DNA from: Aminobacter aminovorans
GTDB taxonomy: Bacteria; Pseudomonadota; Alphaproteobacteria; Rhizobiales; Rhizobiaceae
DNA length: 64,000 bases
Direction of reading: 5' to 3'
Assembly (NCBI RefSeq): GCF_900445235.1
Contig: NZ_UFSM01000001.1
Coordinates: 862,501 to 926,500 of the forward strand
Shown here: positions 12,023-20,402 of the stretch, piece by piece
Layout of the letters: each line of letters starts with the position of its first letter
Position numbering within the stretch: position 1 is the stretch's first letter
Notes under the pieces: generated by a model
Database searches by the model: none
The model's input: the letters and a program-made list of their open reading frames with translations, nothing else
What the model was told of the DNA's origin: nothing
Position numbers and translations under genes: made by a program

Positions 12023-12034
12023 TTCATAAATGAA
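12023..12034. promoter_or_regulatory. Candidate operator in the divergent fucose/IclR promoter
   Basis: The AT-rich stretch 12001-12040 between the divergent dehydrogenase and IclR genes holds a perfect inverted repeat, TTCAT-AA-ATGAA, flanked by further GAAC/GTTC-like sequence. IclR-family proteins commonly bind short palindromes in their own divergent promoter region. The repeat is seen; binding is inferred. Confidence 0.45.
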
Positions 12035-12098
12035 CCAACCTTGCAATGGGGAATTGTGAGGAGGGGTCGTGAGGCCGGTCGAGGGAGGATTTCGCATC

Positions 12099-12881
12099 AT
12101 GCCAAAAGGGTCGGCAAAGACGGCCAACAGCGTCGACAAGGACGAGCGCTACCGCGCACCGGCACTGGACAAGGGCCTGGACATTCTCGAGCTGCTTTCG
12201 GAGCAACCGGGTGGCCTGACCCGGGCCGAGATCGGTGAGGCGATGGGACGTGGGCCAAGCGAGGTCTACCGCATGCTCGAACGTCTGGTGGCGCGCGACT
12301 TTGTCAGCCGCTCACCAGAGGGCGACCGCTACGCGCTGACCATGAAGCTTTTCATCCTCGCCCATCGGCATCCGCCGATAAGGCGGTTGGTGGCGCGGGC
12401 TCAGCCTTTGATGGATGCATTTTCAGTGGCTGCCGGCCAGTCATGTCATCTGGTAGCGCCCGACCGCGACGCGGCGATCGTGGTGGCGCATGCCAGCCCG
12501 CCCGGCAACTGGGAATTCGGCATCCGCATCGGCGCCCATATCGATCTCCTGACCACCAGCTCGGGTCACATCCTGCTCGCCTTCCAGGACCCGCATTCGC
12601 AATCCGAGGCAGCTGCGCGCTGGGAAGGCACCAGGCAGGCAAGTGCACGTGAAAAGCTGGAGTCTATCCTGACCGGCTATCGTGATCTCGGCCACCGCGT
12701 CGGCCCGAGCCAGCAAATGCGCGCCATCGACGATATCTCGGTGCCGATCCTCTCGCCTGACGGCTACGCGATCGCCGTGCTGACCTGCCCCTACATCCTG
12801 CGGATCGACGACAGGCAGGCCGACATCGACCAGACGCTGGCATTGCTCAAGGACGTCGCGGCCAAGCTGTCGCTGTCGTAG
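12099..12881 (+). CDS. IclR-family transcriptional regulator
   Basis: A 260-residue DNA-binding regulator. The N-terminal winged helix-turn-helix (about residues 20-85) includes ALDKGLDILELLSEQPGGLT and GRGPSEVYRMLERL. The C-terminal effector-binding domain contains GQSCHLV, GAHIDLLTTSSGHILLAF and ISVPILSPDGYAIAVLTCPY. The start chosen is the ATG at 12099, with GAGGGAGG nine bases upstream, rather than the GTG at 12069. Its position facing the fucose operon points to control of that operon and itself. The inducer may be L-fucose or a pathway intermediate; nothing in the sequence decides this or whether it activates or represses. Confidence 0.85.
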   Translation: MPKGSAKTANSVDKDERYRAPALDKGLDILELLSEQPGGLTRAEIGEAMGRGPSEVYRMLERLVARDFVSRSPEGDRYALTMKLFILAHRHPPIRRLVARAQPLMDAFSVAAGQSCHLVAPDRDAAIVVAHASPPGNWEFGIRIGAHIDLLTTSSGHILLAFQDPHSQSEAAARWEGTRQASAREKLESILTGYRDLGHRVGPSQQMRAIDDISVPILSPDGYAIAVLTCPYILRIDDRQADIDQTLALLKDVAAKLSLS

Positions 12882-13087
12882 AGGCAGCGGAGGTTCGCGC
12901 CCCAGGACACCCTATATCTCCTCACAAAGTGGAGTGGATTTGGGCAGTAATGAAGCACCTGCAGGATAGGTTTGCGACACCGATTGCTCGCGATGCGTGG
13001 ATGTGAGCACGCTATGGCGCCGGCCGGCTTTCCCTCCCCCTCGTGGAGACGGCTTAGGGATGGGGTAAGGTCGGCGGGTCGGAAGGC

Positions 13088-13528
13088 TCAAGCCCCAGGC
13101 GGTACCACGCCCTTGCGCACGGCGAAGTCGGCATAGAAGCGGCGCTCCTGGGTCTGGATGACGGCATAGGCCTTCTTGGCGCGCTCGTAGAAGGCGAAGC
13201 GCTCGATGCCGACCATCTTGGTGGCCGTGCCCTCGATCAGCTTGCCGACCTCACGCTGCACCTCGGGGACCTCGTCCGGTTTGCCGACCACTTCCATGCG
13301 GCCGAAGGCGTCGTCGACGAAGGTGTCGACAGGCATCACCGACAGCACCGCCTTCATGACGCTGACGATGTCGCCGTCGATGCGCAGCGGCCGGCCGAAG
13401 ACGGTCTGCCTCGCCATAGCATCGGCCGGGAAATTAGCATCGGCGATGATCAGGTCGTCGCCATGGCCCATGGCGCGGAGCACGTAGAGCACGTCGGGGC
13501 CGAGCAGCGGATCGATGCCAAGGAGCAT
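13088..13528 (-). CDS. fucU: L-fucose mutarotase (RbsD/FucU family)
   Basis: A 146-residue cytoplasmic enzyme that interconverts the alpha and beta anomers of L-fucose, supplying the anomer the dehydrogenase uses. The family signature GHGDDLIIADANFP begins at residue 21, putting the catalytic histidine at position 22 as in E. coli FucU. The C-terminal FAFYERAKKAYAVIQTQERR matches the second active-site segment. The length is normal. The start is the ATG at 13528 with an AGGTGAC-type site upstream. It lies beyond the IclR gene, on the same strand as the fucose operon but outside it, so it needs its own promoter. It completes the pathway. Confidence 0.88.
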   Translation of the reverse strand: MLLGIDPLLGPDVLYVLRAMGHGDDLIIADANFPADAMARQTVFGRPLRIDGDIVSVMKAVLSVMPVDTFVDDAFGRMEVVGKPDEVPEVQREVGKLIEGTATKMVGIERFAFYERAKKAYAVIQTQERRFYADFAVRKGVVPPGA

Positions 13529-13611
13529 TTTTGTCACCTGAGATGCGGGTTGCGGATGAGGGACGGCCGCCCCTGAACGCCATAGTTTCCAATCCAGAAT
13601 TGCAGGCAAGT

Positions 13612-13627
13612 GCTTGCGCGCGCAAGC
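13612..13627. promoter_or_regulatory. Perfect 16-bp palindrome upstream of fucU
   Basis: GCTTGCGCGCGCAAGC is fully self-complementary and lies about 85 bases upstream of the fucU start, in the gap after the peptide transporter genes. The centre resembles operators of LacI-type regulators, but no LacI-family gene is in the window. It could also be part of a weak hairpin. Confidence 0.3.
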
Positions 13628-13662
13628 TGTCCATCTGACATTTCCGCATTTCCGTAACACCC

Positions 13663-14412
13663 CTAGGCGTCGCGGACGAAACCTTCGCTCGCAACCAGAA
13701 GGTTGCGCGTGTAGTCCTGCGCTACATTGCGCGTGGCAAGGTCGCCTGCGTCCAGCCGTTCGACCTCCTGTCCGCCCTGCATCACCATCAGCCGCTCGCA
13801 CATGTGGGTGATGACGCCGAGGTCGTGGCTGACCATGACGAAGGTCAGCTTGCGGTCGCGGCGCACCTGTTCGAGCAGGTTGAGCACCTCGGCCTGGACC
13901 GATGCGTCAAGCGCGGAAGTCGGCTCGTCAAGCAGAAGCACCGACGGTTCGAGGATCAGTGCGCGGGCGATCGCCACGCGCTGGCGCTGGCCACCCGAGA
14001 GCTGATGCGAGTAGCGGAAGCGGAAGCCGGAGCCGAGGCCGACCTCGTCGAGCGCGCGCTGGATGCGTTTCTCGGTGTCGCCAAAACCGTGAATGTCGAG
14101 CGGTTCGAGCAGCAGCCTGTCGACGGTCTGGCGCGGGTGCAGCGAACCGTACGGGTCCTGAAACACCATCTGCACCTGGCGGTAGAACGCCTTGTCGCGG
14201 GCCTTGCCCAAGCGCTTGCCGTCAACGTCGATGGTACCGGAAGTCACCGGCGCCAGGCCGGCGACGGCGCGCAACAGCGTCGATTTTCCCGAGCCGGATT
14301 CACCGACGAGGCCGAAGGATTCGCCTTGCGCCACGGTCAGGCTGACGTCCTTCAGCGCGACGAAATCGTCATAGACGACGCGCAGCTTGTCGATCGAGAG
14401 TGCAGGGGTCAC
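13663..14412 (-). CDS. Peptide ABC transporter ATPase, DppF/OppF-like
   Basis: A cytoplasmic ATPase of about 249 residues, the second ATPase of the peptide importer. Walker A is GESGSGKST, the Q-loop is MVFQDPYGSLHPRQT, the signature is HQLSGGQRQR, and Walker B is VLLLDEPTSALDASVQAE. FQDPYGSLHPR is characteristic of OppF/DppF subunits. I favour the GTG at 14412, which overlaps the stop of the upstream ATPase as GTGA and has CGGAG 8 bases before it. A GTG at 14421 is also possible. It is the last gene of the operon. The C-terminal oligopeptide-transporter extension seen in longer homologues is short here. Confidence 0.88.
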   Translation of the reverse strand: MTPALSIDKLRVVYDDFVALKDVSLTVAQGESFGLVGESGSGKSTLLRAVAGLAPVTSGTIDVDGKRLGKARDKAFYRQVQMVFQDPYGSLHPRQTVDRLLLEPLDIHGFGDTEKRIQRALDEVGLGSGFRFRYSHQLSGGQRQRVAIARALILEPSVLLLDEPTSALDASVQAEVLNLLEQVRRDRKLTFVMVSHDLGVITHMCERLMVMQGGQEVERLDAGDLATRNVAQDYTRNLLVASEGFVRDA

Positions 14413-15242
14413 AGCAACCACTCCGGCTGGCGGTCGAGCACGGGCAGCGGGTGCCGGTCGGAACCGATCTTCGGCATGCAGTTGAGCAGGCCTTGCGTGT
14501 AGGGGTGCTTCGCCTGCGACAGCTCCGAGGCCTTGAGCTCCTCGACGATCTTGCCGGCATACATGACGATCACCCGGTCGCAGAAGGTCGATACCAGGCG
14601 CAGATCGTGCGAGATGAAGATCAACCCCATGCCGCGGTCGATGACGAGGCGGTCGAGAATGCGCAATATGTCGAGCTGGACGGTGACGTCGAGCGCCGAA
14701 GTCGGTTCGTCGGCGATCAAAAGTTCCGGACCGGCAATCAGCATCATGGCGATCATGGCGCGCTGGCCCATGCCGCCCGAGACTTCGTGCGGGTAGAGGT
14801 CGTAGACGCGCTTGGGGTCGCGGATCTGCACGGCGGCCAGCATGTCGAGAGCGCGCTCGCGGGCTGCCGACTTGCTGACCTTTTCATGCGTCCGCAGCGT
14901 CTCCACGATCTGGCGGCCGATGGTCATGACCGGATCGAGCGAATATTTCGGATCCTGCAGGATCATGGCGATGCGGTTGCCACGCAGCGCCCGGCGCTCG
15001 GCGATGGAGGCCTTGAGCAGGTCGATGCCGCTGAATTCAAGCCTTCCGGCCCTGATCTCTGCCTGCTGTGGCGTCAGCCCCATGATGGCGCGGCCGGTCT
15101 GCGACTTGCCGGAGCCGGACTCACCGACGATGCCGAGCCGCTCCTGGCCAAGCGAAAAAGACACGCCGCGCACAGCTTCGACCACGCCGGTGCGGGTGGG
15201 GAAGGAGACACTGAGATTTTCGACATGCAGCAACGTGCTCAT
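14409..15242 (-). CDS. Peptide ABC transporter ATPase, DppD/OppD-like
   Basis: A 277-residue ATPase beginning MSTLLHVENLSVSF. Walker A is GESGSGKSQ, the Q-loop is MILQDPKYSLDPVMTIG, the signature is HEVSGGMGQR, and Walker B is LLIADEPTSALDVTVQ. The end (HPYTQGLLNCMPKIG) is the start of the oligopeptide ABC C-terminal domain, which is truncated compared with the 320-330 residues usual for DppD. The start at 15242 overlaps the permease stop as ATGA. A much longer frame upstream is antisense-like noise inside the permease gene. It works with the following DppF-like ATPase as a heterodimer. Confidence 0.88.
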   Translation of the reverse strand: MSTLLHVENLSVSFPTRTGVVEAVRGVSFSLGQERLGIVGESGSGKSQTGRAIMGLTPQQAEIRAGRLEFSGIDLLKASIAERRALRGNRIAMILQDPKYSLDPVMTIGRQIVETLRTHEKVSKSAARERALDMLAAVQIRDPKRVYDLYPHEVSGGMGQRAMIAMMLIAGPELLIADEPTSALDVTVQLDILRILDRLVIDRGMGLIFISHDLRLVSTFCDRVIVMYAGKIVEELKASELSQAKHPYTQGLLNCMPKIGSDRHPLPVLDRQPEWLL

Positions 15243-16156
15243 TGGCCACCGCTGCGTGTGTCGAGTGCGTCGCGCAGGCCGTCGCCGAGCAGGTTGAAGC
15301 CTAGGCTGACGATGAGGATCGCAGCACCCGGTGCTGCCGCCACCCACCATTGGTCGAGGATGAAGCGGCGCCCCGAGGCGATCATCGCGCCCCATTCCGG
15401 CAGCGGCGGCTGGGCGCCGAGGCCGAGGAAGCCGAGACCGGCGGCGGTCAGGATGATGCCGGCCATGTCGAGCGTGACGCGGACGATCAGCGAAGAGATG
15501 CATAGCGGCATGATGTGGCGGAGCACGATGCGCATCGGCGAGGCACCCATCAATTTCACCGCTGCGATGTAATCGGAATTGCGCACGGTCAGCGTTTCGG
15601 CGCGGGCGATGCGGGCATAAGGCGGCCACGAGGTCAGCGCGATGGCGATGATGGCGTTTTCGATGCCGGGCCCGAGAGCGGCGACGAAGGCCAGTGCCAG
15701 GACCAGCTTGGGGAAGGCGAGGAAGATGTCGGTGATGCGCATCAGCACCACATCGACCCATCCGCCAGCATAGCCTGCGGCCGTGCCGACCAGAAGGCCG
15801 ATCGGAGCGGCGATGATCGCCACCAGCACGATGACCTGCAAGGTCAGGCGCGAGCCGTAGATCAGGCGCGAGAGGATGTCGCGGCCCTGGTCGTCTGTGC
15901 CGAGCCAATAGGTGGAGCTCGCCGGCAGCAGGCGGGCGTTCTTGAGGTCGCCGATATAGGGCGAATGCGGCGCCAGGAGCGGGGCGAAGGCGGCGATAAA
16001 CAGCAGCAAAAGGATAATGCCGAGGCCGATGACGGCCAGTCTGTTTGCGGTGAAGCGGCGCCAGGTCAGGTAGGTGCGGCCGAGCCGCGCCTGCAAGCGT
16101 GATTGCGGCCGATCGGTGAGGAGCCATTCGCGGCGGGTCATGGCGGTCTCGCTCAT
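15239..16156 (-). CDS. Peptide ABC transporter permease, DppC/OppC-like
   Basis: A 305-residue inner-membrane protein. The cytoplasmic N-terminus (OppC_N type) is followed by a first helix at about 43-63 and the periplasmic HSPYIGDLKNARLLPAS with YWLGTDDQGRDILSRLIYGS. A five-helix BPD_transp_1 core then carries the EAA-like loop YIAAVKLMGASPMRIVLRHIMP. All of these are family landmarks. It overlaps its permease partner upstream and the ATPase downstream by four bases each, so the whole set is translationally coupled. Confidence 0.9.
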   Translation of the reverse strand: MSETAMTRREWLLTDRPQSRLQARLGRTYLTWRRFTANRLAVIGLGIILLLLFIAAFAPLLAPHSPYIGDLKNARLLPASSTYWLGTDDQGRDILSRLIYGSRLTLQVIVLVAIIAAPIGLLVGTAAGYAGGWVDVVLMRITDIFLAFPKLVLALAFVAALGPGIENAIIAIALTSWPPYARIARAETLTVRNSDYIAAVKLMGASPMRIVLRHIMPLCISSLIVRVTLDMAGIILTAAGLGFLGLGAQPPLPEWGAMIASGRRFILDQWWVAAAPGAAILIVSLGFNLLGDGLRDALDTRSGGQ

Positions 16157-17241
16157 CGGATGCGCGTCCTTGGGTCGAGCAGGCGATAGAGCAGGTCCGA
16201 GAGCAGGTTGAGCGCGATGAACACCGAACCGATGACGATCGTACCGCCCAGCACCGCGTTCATGTCGGCGTTCTGCAGCGAGTTGGTGATGTAGAGGCCG
16301 AGGCCCGGCCAGGCGAAGACGGTTTCGGTCAGCACCGAGCCTTCGAGCAGACCGGCATAAGAAAGGGCAATGACCGTGACCAGCGGCACGGCGGCGTTGC
16401 GCAGTGCGTGGCCCCAGATGATGCGGGTTTCCGACAGGCCCTTGGCGCGGGCGGCGACGATGTATTCCTGGCTCAGCTCGTTCAGCATGAAGGAGCGCGT
16501 CATGCGGCTGATATAGGCGAGCGAGAAATAGCCGAGCAACGACGCCGGCAGGACGATGTGGGCGAAGATGTCCTTGAAGGCTGCCCAGTCGCGGTTGAGC
16601 ACTGCGTCGAGCAGGTAGAAGCCGGTGATCGGCGTGAAGGTGTATTCGAACACGACGTCGATGCGGCCGGGGCCGGCAGTCCAGCCCAGGCGGGCGTAGA
16701 ACACCAGAAGGGCCAGGAGCCCGAGCCAGAAGATCGGCACCGAATAGCCGATCAGGCCGATGATGCGAACGATCTGGTCGGCGAGGCTGCCACGCTTGAC
16801 GGCAGCGAGTACGCCGAGTGGGATGCCTAGCGCGGCACCGATGACGGTACCGACTGTGGCCAATTCCATGGTCGCGGGGAAGACGCGGCGAATGTCGGCC
16901 ATGACAGGGTTGGTGGTCAGCACCGAGGTGCCGAAGTCACCTGACAGCACGCCTTTCACGTAGAGATAGAACTGCTGGTAATAGGGCAGGTTGAAGCCCA
17001 TCTGCTCGCGCGTCCGCTCGACCACGTGAGCCGGCGCCCGGTCGCCGACGATGGCGAGTACGGGGTCGATCGGCACGACACGGCCGATGAAGAAGGTGAC
17101 GGCCAGAAGGCCGAGATAAGTCGTTCCCACGATCACCACAAAACTGGCGATCGCCTTGAGAATGGCGGAGGCGCGCCTGTTGGCGCGCCTCGCGGGCGTC
17201 TGTGTGTCAGCAGTGCTCAATGGTCCGATCCTTTTGCGCAT
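16153..17241 (-). CDS. Peptide ABC transporter permease, DppB/OppB-like
   Basis: A 362-residue inner-membrane permease. The first helix is near residues 30-52 (VVIVGTTYLGLLAVTFF). It is followed by the typical VVPIDPVLAIVGDRAP, REQMGFNLPYYQQFYLYV and GDFGTSV, and the EAA loop EYIVAARAKGLSETRIIWGH near residue 265, ending in LLSDLLYRLLDPRTR. About 25 extra basic residues precede the first helix compared with E. coli DppB. It is the first permease after the binding-protein gene, from which it is separated by about 85 bases containing a hairpin. Confidence 0.9.
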   Translation of the reverse strand: MRKRIGPLSTADTQTPARRANRRASAILKAIASFVVIVGTTYLGLLAVTFFIGRVVPIDPVLAIVGDRAPAHVVERTREQMGFNLPYYQQFYLYVKGVLSGDFGTSVLTTNPVMADIRRVFPATMELATVGTVIGAALGIPLGVLAAVKRGSLADQIVRIIGLIGYSVPIFWLGLLALLVFYARLGWTAGPGRIDVVFEYTFTPITGFYLLDAVLNRDWAAFKDIFAHIVLPASLLGYFSLAYISRMTRSFMLNELSQEYIVAARAKGLSETRIIWGHALRNAAVPLVTVIALSYAGLLEGSVLTETVFAWPGLGLYITNSLQNADMNAVLGGTIVIGSVFIALNLLSDLLYRLLDPRTRIR

Positions 17242-17292
17242 GACTCCCTGGCGGAGGTCATGCGCAGACTCGTATGGCTACAGCGTCGCATT

Positions 17293-17312
17293 GCGCGTTC
17301 CGGAGAACGCGC
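17293..17312 (-). promoter_or_regulatory. Hairpin between peptide-binding-protein and permease genes
   Basis: A perfect 8-bp inverted repeat with a CGGA loop (GCGCGTTC-CGGA-GAACGCGC) lies 15 bases after the binding-protein stop. There is no T-run on the minus strand, so it is more likely an mRNA-stabilising or attenuating hairpin that raises the binding-protein message over the transporter genes than a full terminator. Confidence 0.45.
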
Positions 17313-17326
17313 GGCGCCGTAAAGGA

Positions 17327-18967
17327 TCATTCCTTGGTCACGGGGGCGACGAAGTTCGAGTCGAAGTTTGGCCCGAGCTTGTAGTTCTTGACGTTGCCGC
17401 GCAGGCCGGCGACCTCGGTCTGCTGGAAGATCAGCACGAACGGGCTGGTGTCGAGGGCTGCCTGCTGCAGTTCCTTGTACATCGTCGCACGCTTGTCGTT
17501 GTCGCGTTCCAGCAAGGCTGCCTTGGTCTTTTCGGTCAGCTCCGGCACATCCCATGCATTGCGCCAGGCCAGCGTCTTCACCGTACCGTCGTCGGCATTG
17601 TTCGGGTTGGAGGTGAAGGTTTCGGCGTTGGAGTTCGGATCCCAGTAATCCATGCCCCACTGGCCGATATACATGTCGTGGTTGCGAGCGCGGTACTTGG
17701 TCAGGGTCTGCTTGCCGTCGCCGGGGATGATCTCGACCTTCACGCCGGCCTGGCCGACTGTCTGCTGGAAGGACTCGGCAATGCCCGTCACCGGCTGGGT
17801 GTTGCGCACGTCCATGGTCACCGAGAAGCCGTCCTTAAGGCCCGCCTTTTCCAGCAGTTCCTTGGCCTTGGCGACGTCGAAGGTGAAGGGGTTGGAATCG
17901 AGTGCGCCGAGCACGCCCTTGGCCTGGTAGGTCTGGCGGATTTCTCCGATGCCCTTGATCAGCGTCGAGCCGATGGCATCGTAGTCGACCAGATATTTGA
18001 GCGCCTGGCGCACTTCAGGCTTGGCCAGGTTCGGGTTCTTCTGGTTGAGGCTGATGTAGTAGACGGTGCCTTTCGGCGCGCTCGTCGTGGTCAGCTCGGC
18101 GTTCTTCGAAATGGCTTCCAGGTCGCCCGGTTCGAGGTTGCGGGCAACATCGATGTCGCCGGCTTCGAGCATCAGGCGCTGGGTCGCGCTTTCCTTGACG
18201 TGGCGGTAGATGACGCGGGCAAGCGCCGGCTTGTCGCCATAATAGTTGTCGTTGCGCTCCAGCACGAGGATCTCGTTGGCGCGCCAGTCGCGGATCTTGA
18301 ACGGACCCGAGCCAGCGTAGCCCGTCTTGAGCCAGCCATTGCCGAAATCGTTGTCGAACTTGTACTCGTCGGTCGGTGTAACAGGAGCGACATGCTCGAG
18401 CACCAGCTTGCTGTCCATCACGGCACCGACGGTGGCGGTCAGGCAGTTGAGCACGAAGGACGGCGCATAGGACTTGTCGACGGTGAAGACGAAGGTGCTG
18501 TCATCGGCGGCCTTGGCCTTCTCGGTCACGTTGTCCTTGGTCAAGCCGAACTGGGTGAGGATGAAGGCCGGGCTCTTGTCGAGCTTGACCACGCGCTCGA
18601 ACGACCAGGCGACGTCCTTGGCGGTGATCGGATTGCCCGATGCGAACTTCAGGCCCGGCTTGAGCTTGAAGGTGTAGGTCAGGCCGTCGTCGGAGACGGT
18701 CCAGCTTTCGGCGACGCCCGGACGCACCTTGGTGGTGTCGTTGATGTCGAGACGGACCAGCATGTCATAGGCGTTGCCGAGGAATTCGGCCGGGCTGAGC
18801 TCGAAGGACTCTGCCGGGTCAAGCGTGATGGTGTCGTCGATGGCCCATGCCTGGACCAGCGTGTCGGCCGGCGTCGCTGCAAGTGCCGGCGCCGCGAAGA
18901 CCATCGCCGACAGAGCGGCGCCGGCAAGCATCAGACGGAAGTGTCCGTTCATTTTACCAAGCATCAT
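17327..18967 (-). CDS. Peptide ABC transporter substrate-binding protein, family 5
   Basis: A periplasmic solute-binding protein of 546 residues with a signal peptide (LMLAGAALSAMVFAAPALAA, cleavage near residue 30). The SBP_bac_5 domain includes VRPGVAESWTVSDDGLTYTF, KLKPGLKFASGNPITAKDVAWSF and SGPFKIRDWRANEILVLERN. Conserved late elements include VRQALKYLVDYDAI and IGQWGMDYWDPNSNAETF. The start is the first of several ATGs (18967) with GGGGAA 8 bases upstream; 18964 or 18952 are possible. The adjacent dipeptidase gene and coupled permeases suggest di- or oligopeptides as ligand. Family 5 proteins also bind other solutes, so this is not fixed. Confidence 0.88.
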   Translation of the reverse strand: MMLGKMNGHFRLMLAGAALSAMVFAAPALAATPADTLVQAWAIDDTITLDPAESFELSPAEFLGNAYDMLVRLDINDTTKVRPGVAESWTVSDDGLTYTFKLKPGLKFASGNPITAKDVAWSFERVVKLDKSPAFILTQFGLTKDNVTEKAKAADDSTFVFTVDKSYAPSFVLNCLTATVGAVMDSKLVLEHVAPVTPTDEYKFDNDFGNGWLKTGYAGSGPFKIRDWRANEILVLERNDNYYGDKPALARVIYRHVKESATQRLMLEAGDIDVARNLEPGDLEAISKNAELTTTSAPKGTVYYISLNQKNPNLAKPEVRQALKYLVDYDAIGSTLIKGIGEIRQTYQAKGVLGALDSNPFTFDVAKAKELLEKAGLKDGFSVTMDVRNTQPVTGIAESFQQTVGQAGVKVEIIPGDGKQTLTKYRARNHDMYIGQWGMDYWDPNSNAETFTSNPNNADDGTVKTLAWRNAWDVPELTEKTKAALLERDNDKRATMYKELQQAALDTSPFVLIFQQTEVAGLRGNVKNYKLGPNFDSNFVAPVTKE

Positions 18968-19000
18968 TTTTCAGTTCCCCAAGTTGACGATTATTTGTTG

Positions 19001-20059
19001 TTAGGCTGCCGTTTCGTGCCAGGCCGAGCGCAAGACCCTCAGCCAGTTGTCGCGGCAGATTTTCGCCAGATCGTCTTCACCGTAGCCCGCGCCGCTGAGG
19101 GCGGCAACGAGGTTCTGCAGGCCGGCGGCATCGCCGATCTCGGCAGGCACGGTGGCGCCGTCGAAGTCCGAACCCAGCGCCACGCCATCGATGCCGACAT
19201 GCTCGACGAGATAGTCGATATGGCGAATCATGTCCGAGAGCGGCGTGTCGACGCTCTTCAGCCCGTCCTCGCGCAGCATGGTGACGGCGAAGTTCAGGCC
19301 GACAAGGCCGTTGCTCTCACGCACCGCTGCAAGCTGCTTGTCGGTCAGGTTGCGGCTGATCGGCGTGATCGCATGAACGTTGGAGTGGCTGACGATCAGC
19401 GGCTGGTCGCTGAGCTTGGCCACGTCCCAGAAGCCCTTCTCTGTGATGTGGGCGAGGTCGATGGCGATGCCGATGCGATTGCATTCCTTGACCAGCCTCT
19501 TGCCGGCTTCGGTCAGGCCGGGGCCGGTGTCGGGGCTCGACGGGAAGGCGAAGGGCACGCCATGGCCGAAGACGGTGTTGCGGCTCCAGACAGGGCCGAG
19601 CGAGCGCAGGCCGGCGGCATAAAACACGTCGAGTGCGGCGAGATCGGCGTCGATCGCCTCGCAGCCTTCCATGTGCAGCACGGCTGCAAACTTGCCTTCG
19701 GTACGCGCAGCGTCGATGTCGGTGCCTGTGCGGCAGATCTTCCAGCCGCCGGCGCGCTCGATCCTGAAGGCGATCGAGGCCATGTCGAGCGCAATGTCGA
19801 GCGACGGGGCGCGTTCGAGCGGCTTGCACAGCGGAATGGCATAGTGGCCGTTCTCGTCGCGCTGCTCGTCGGGCATGTTGGCCGAGGTGATGTAGATGGC
19901 GCAGAGTCCGCCGATGAGGCCGCCCTTCTGGGCACGCGGCATGTCGATGTGGCCCTGCCTGGTGCCTTCGATGAACTCCGCAACCGGGTCTGCGCCCTTG
20001 GCGGCGTTGTTCCACAACCTGTAAAGCACGTCGTTGTGGCCGTCGAAAACTGCCTGCAT
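19001..20059 (-). CDS. Membrane dipeptidase family (peptidase M19)
   Basis: A zinc dipeptidase-type enzyme of 352 residues with no signal peptide, so probably cytoplasmic. Metal-ligand motifs in order are DGHNDV (HxD, residues about 6-11), HMEGCEAI with the bridging glutamate, IDLAHITEKGFWDVA, VSHSNVHAI and GSDFDGA. This is the complete renal-dipeptidase set. The start is the ATG at 20059 with AGGAG six bases upstream; the preceding GTG is less likely. It is 33 bases upstream of the peptide-binding-protein gene, so it leads the operon and probably cleaves the imported dipeptides. Confidence 0.88.
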   Translation of the reverse strand: MQAVFDGHNDVLYRLWNNAAKGADPVAEFIEGTRQGHIDMPRAQKGGLIGGLCAIYITSANMPDEQRDENGHYAIPLCKPLERAPSLDIALDMASIAFRIERAGGWKICRTGTDIDAARTEGKFAAVLHMEGCEAIDADLAALDVFYAAGLRSLGPVWSRNTVFGHGVPFAFPSSPDTGPGLTEAGKRLVKECNRIGIAIDLAHITEKGFWDVAKLSDQPLIVSHSNVHAITPISRNLTDKQLAAVRESNGLVGLNFAVTMLREDGLKSVDTPLSDMIRHIDYLVEHVGIDGVALGSDFDGATVPAEIGDAAGLQNLVAALSGAGYGEDDLAKICRDNWLRVLRSAWHETAA

Positions 20060-20402
20060 CACCTACTCCTGTCTGCGGCGGCAGTTGGATGATGCGCGAC
20101 AGGGCAAGTCAACCTGTCCGCTGCGGCGTGCTTCATGCCGATGCCGCAAATCCGCTTCGCGCGGCCAGGCAGGACCAAAAGGAATCTTGGCCTGGACCAT
20201 TCGGCTTCGACGGCCGCATTTGGCGGCACAAACAGCCGCAATCGACGGTGATGTCCGGCAAGTGGCGCTCCGTGAGCTGACCTTGGGGAAGAGCTGCGAC
20301 CTTCTTCGGTATTGAACTGTGGTGAAGATTTATGCAGGCGGGTGAATGCCTCCGGCGCCGCCGAAGGCTTGATGGCAACTGAAACTGCACAGGAAATTAC
20401 TT
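20060..20402. other. Divergent intergenic region, dipeptidase / glutamate dehydrogenase
   Basis: About 340 bases between divergent genes with no credible coding frame. It must hold the promoter of the dipeptidase-peptide transporter operon and that of glutamate dehydrogenase. I see no clear sigma-70 hexamers or strong palindromes, only scattered GC-rich short repeats. Confidence 0.5.

Noticed and set aside
13030..13075. GC-rich repeat-like sequence before fucU (CTCCCCCTCGTGGAGACGG)
   Set aside because: It has the flavour of rhizobial intergenic repeats but no clear inverted arms or second copy in the window, so I did not call an element.
17156..20092. A plus-strand open frame of 978 codons
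   Set aside because: It lies antisense to the peptide-binding-protein and dipeptidase genes, whose domains are clear. The frame stays open because of high GC3 on the coding strand. Its translation has no recognisable domain.
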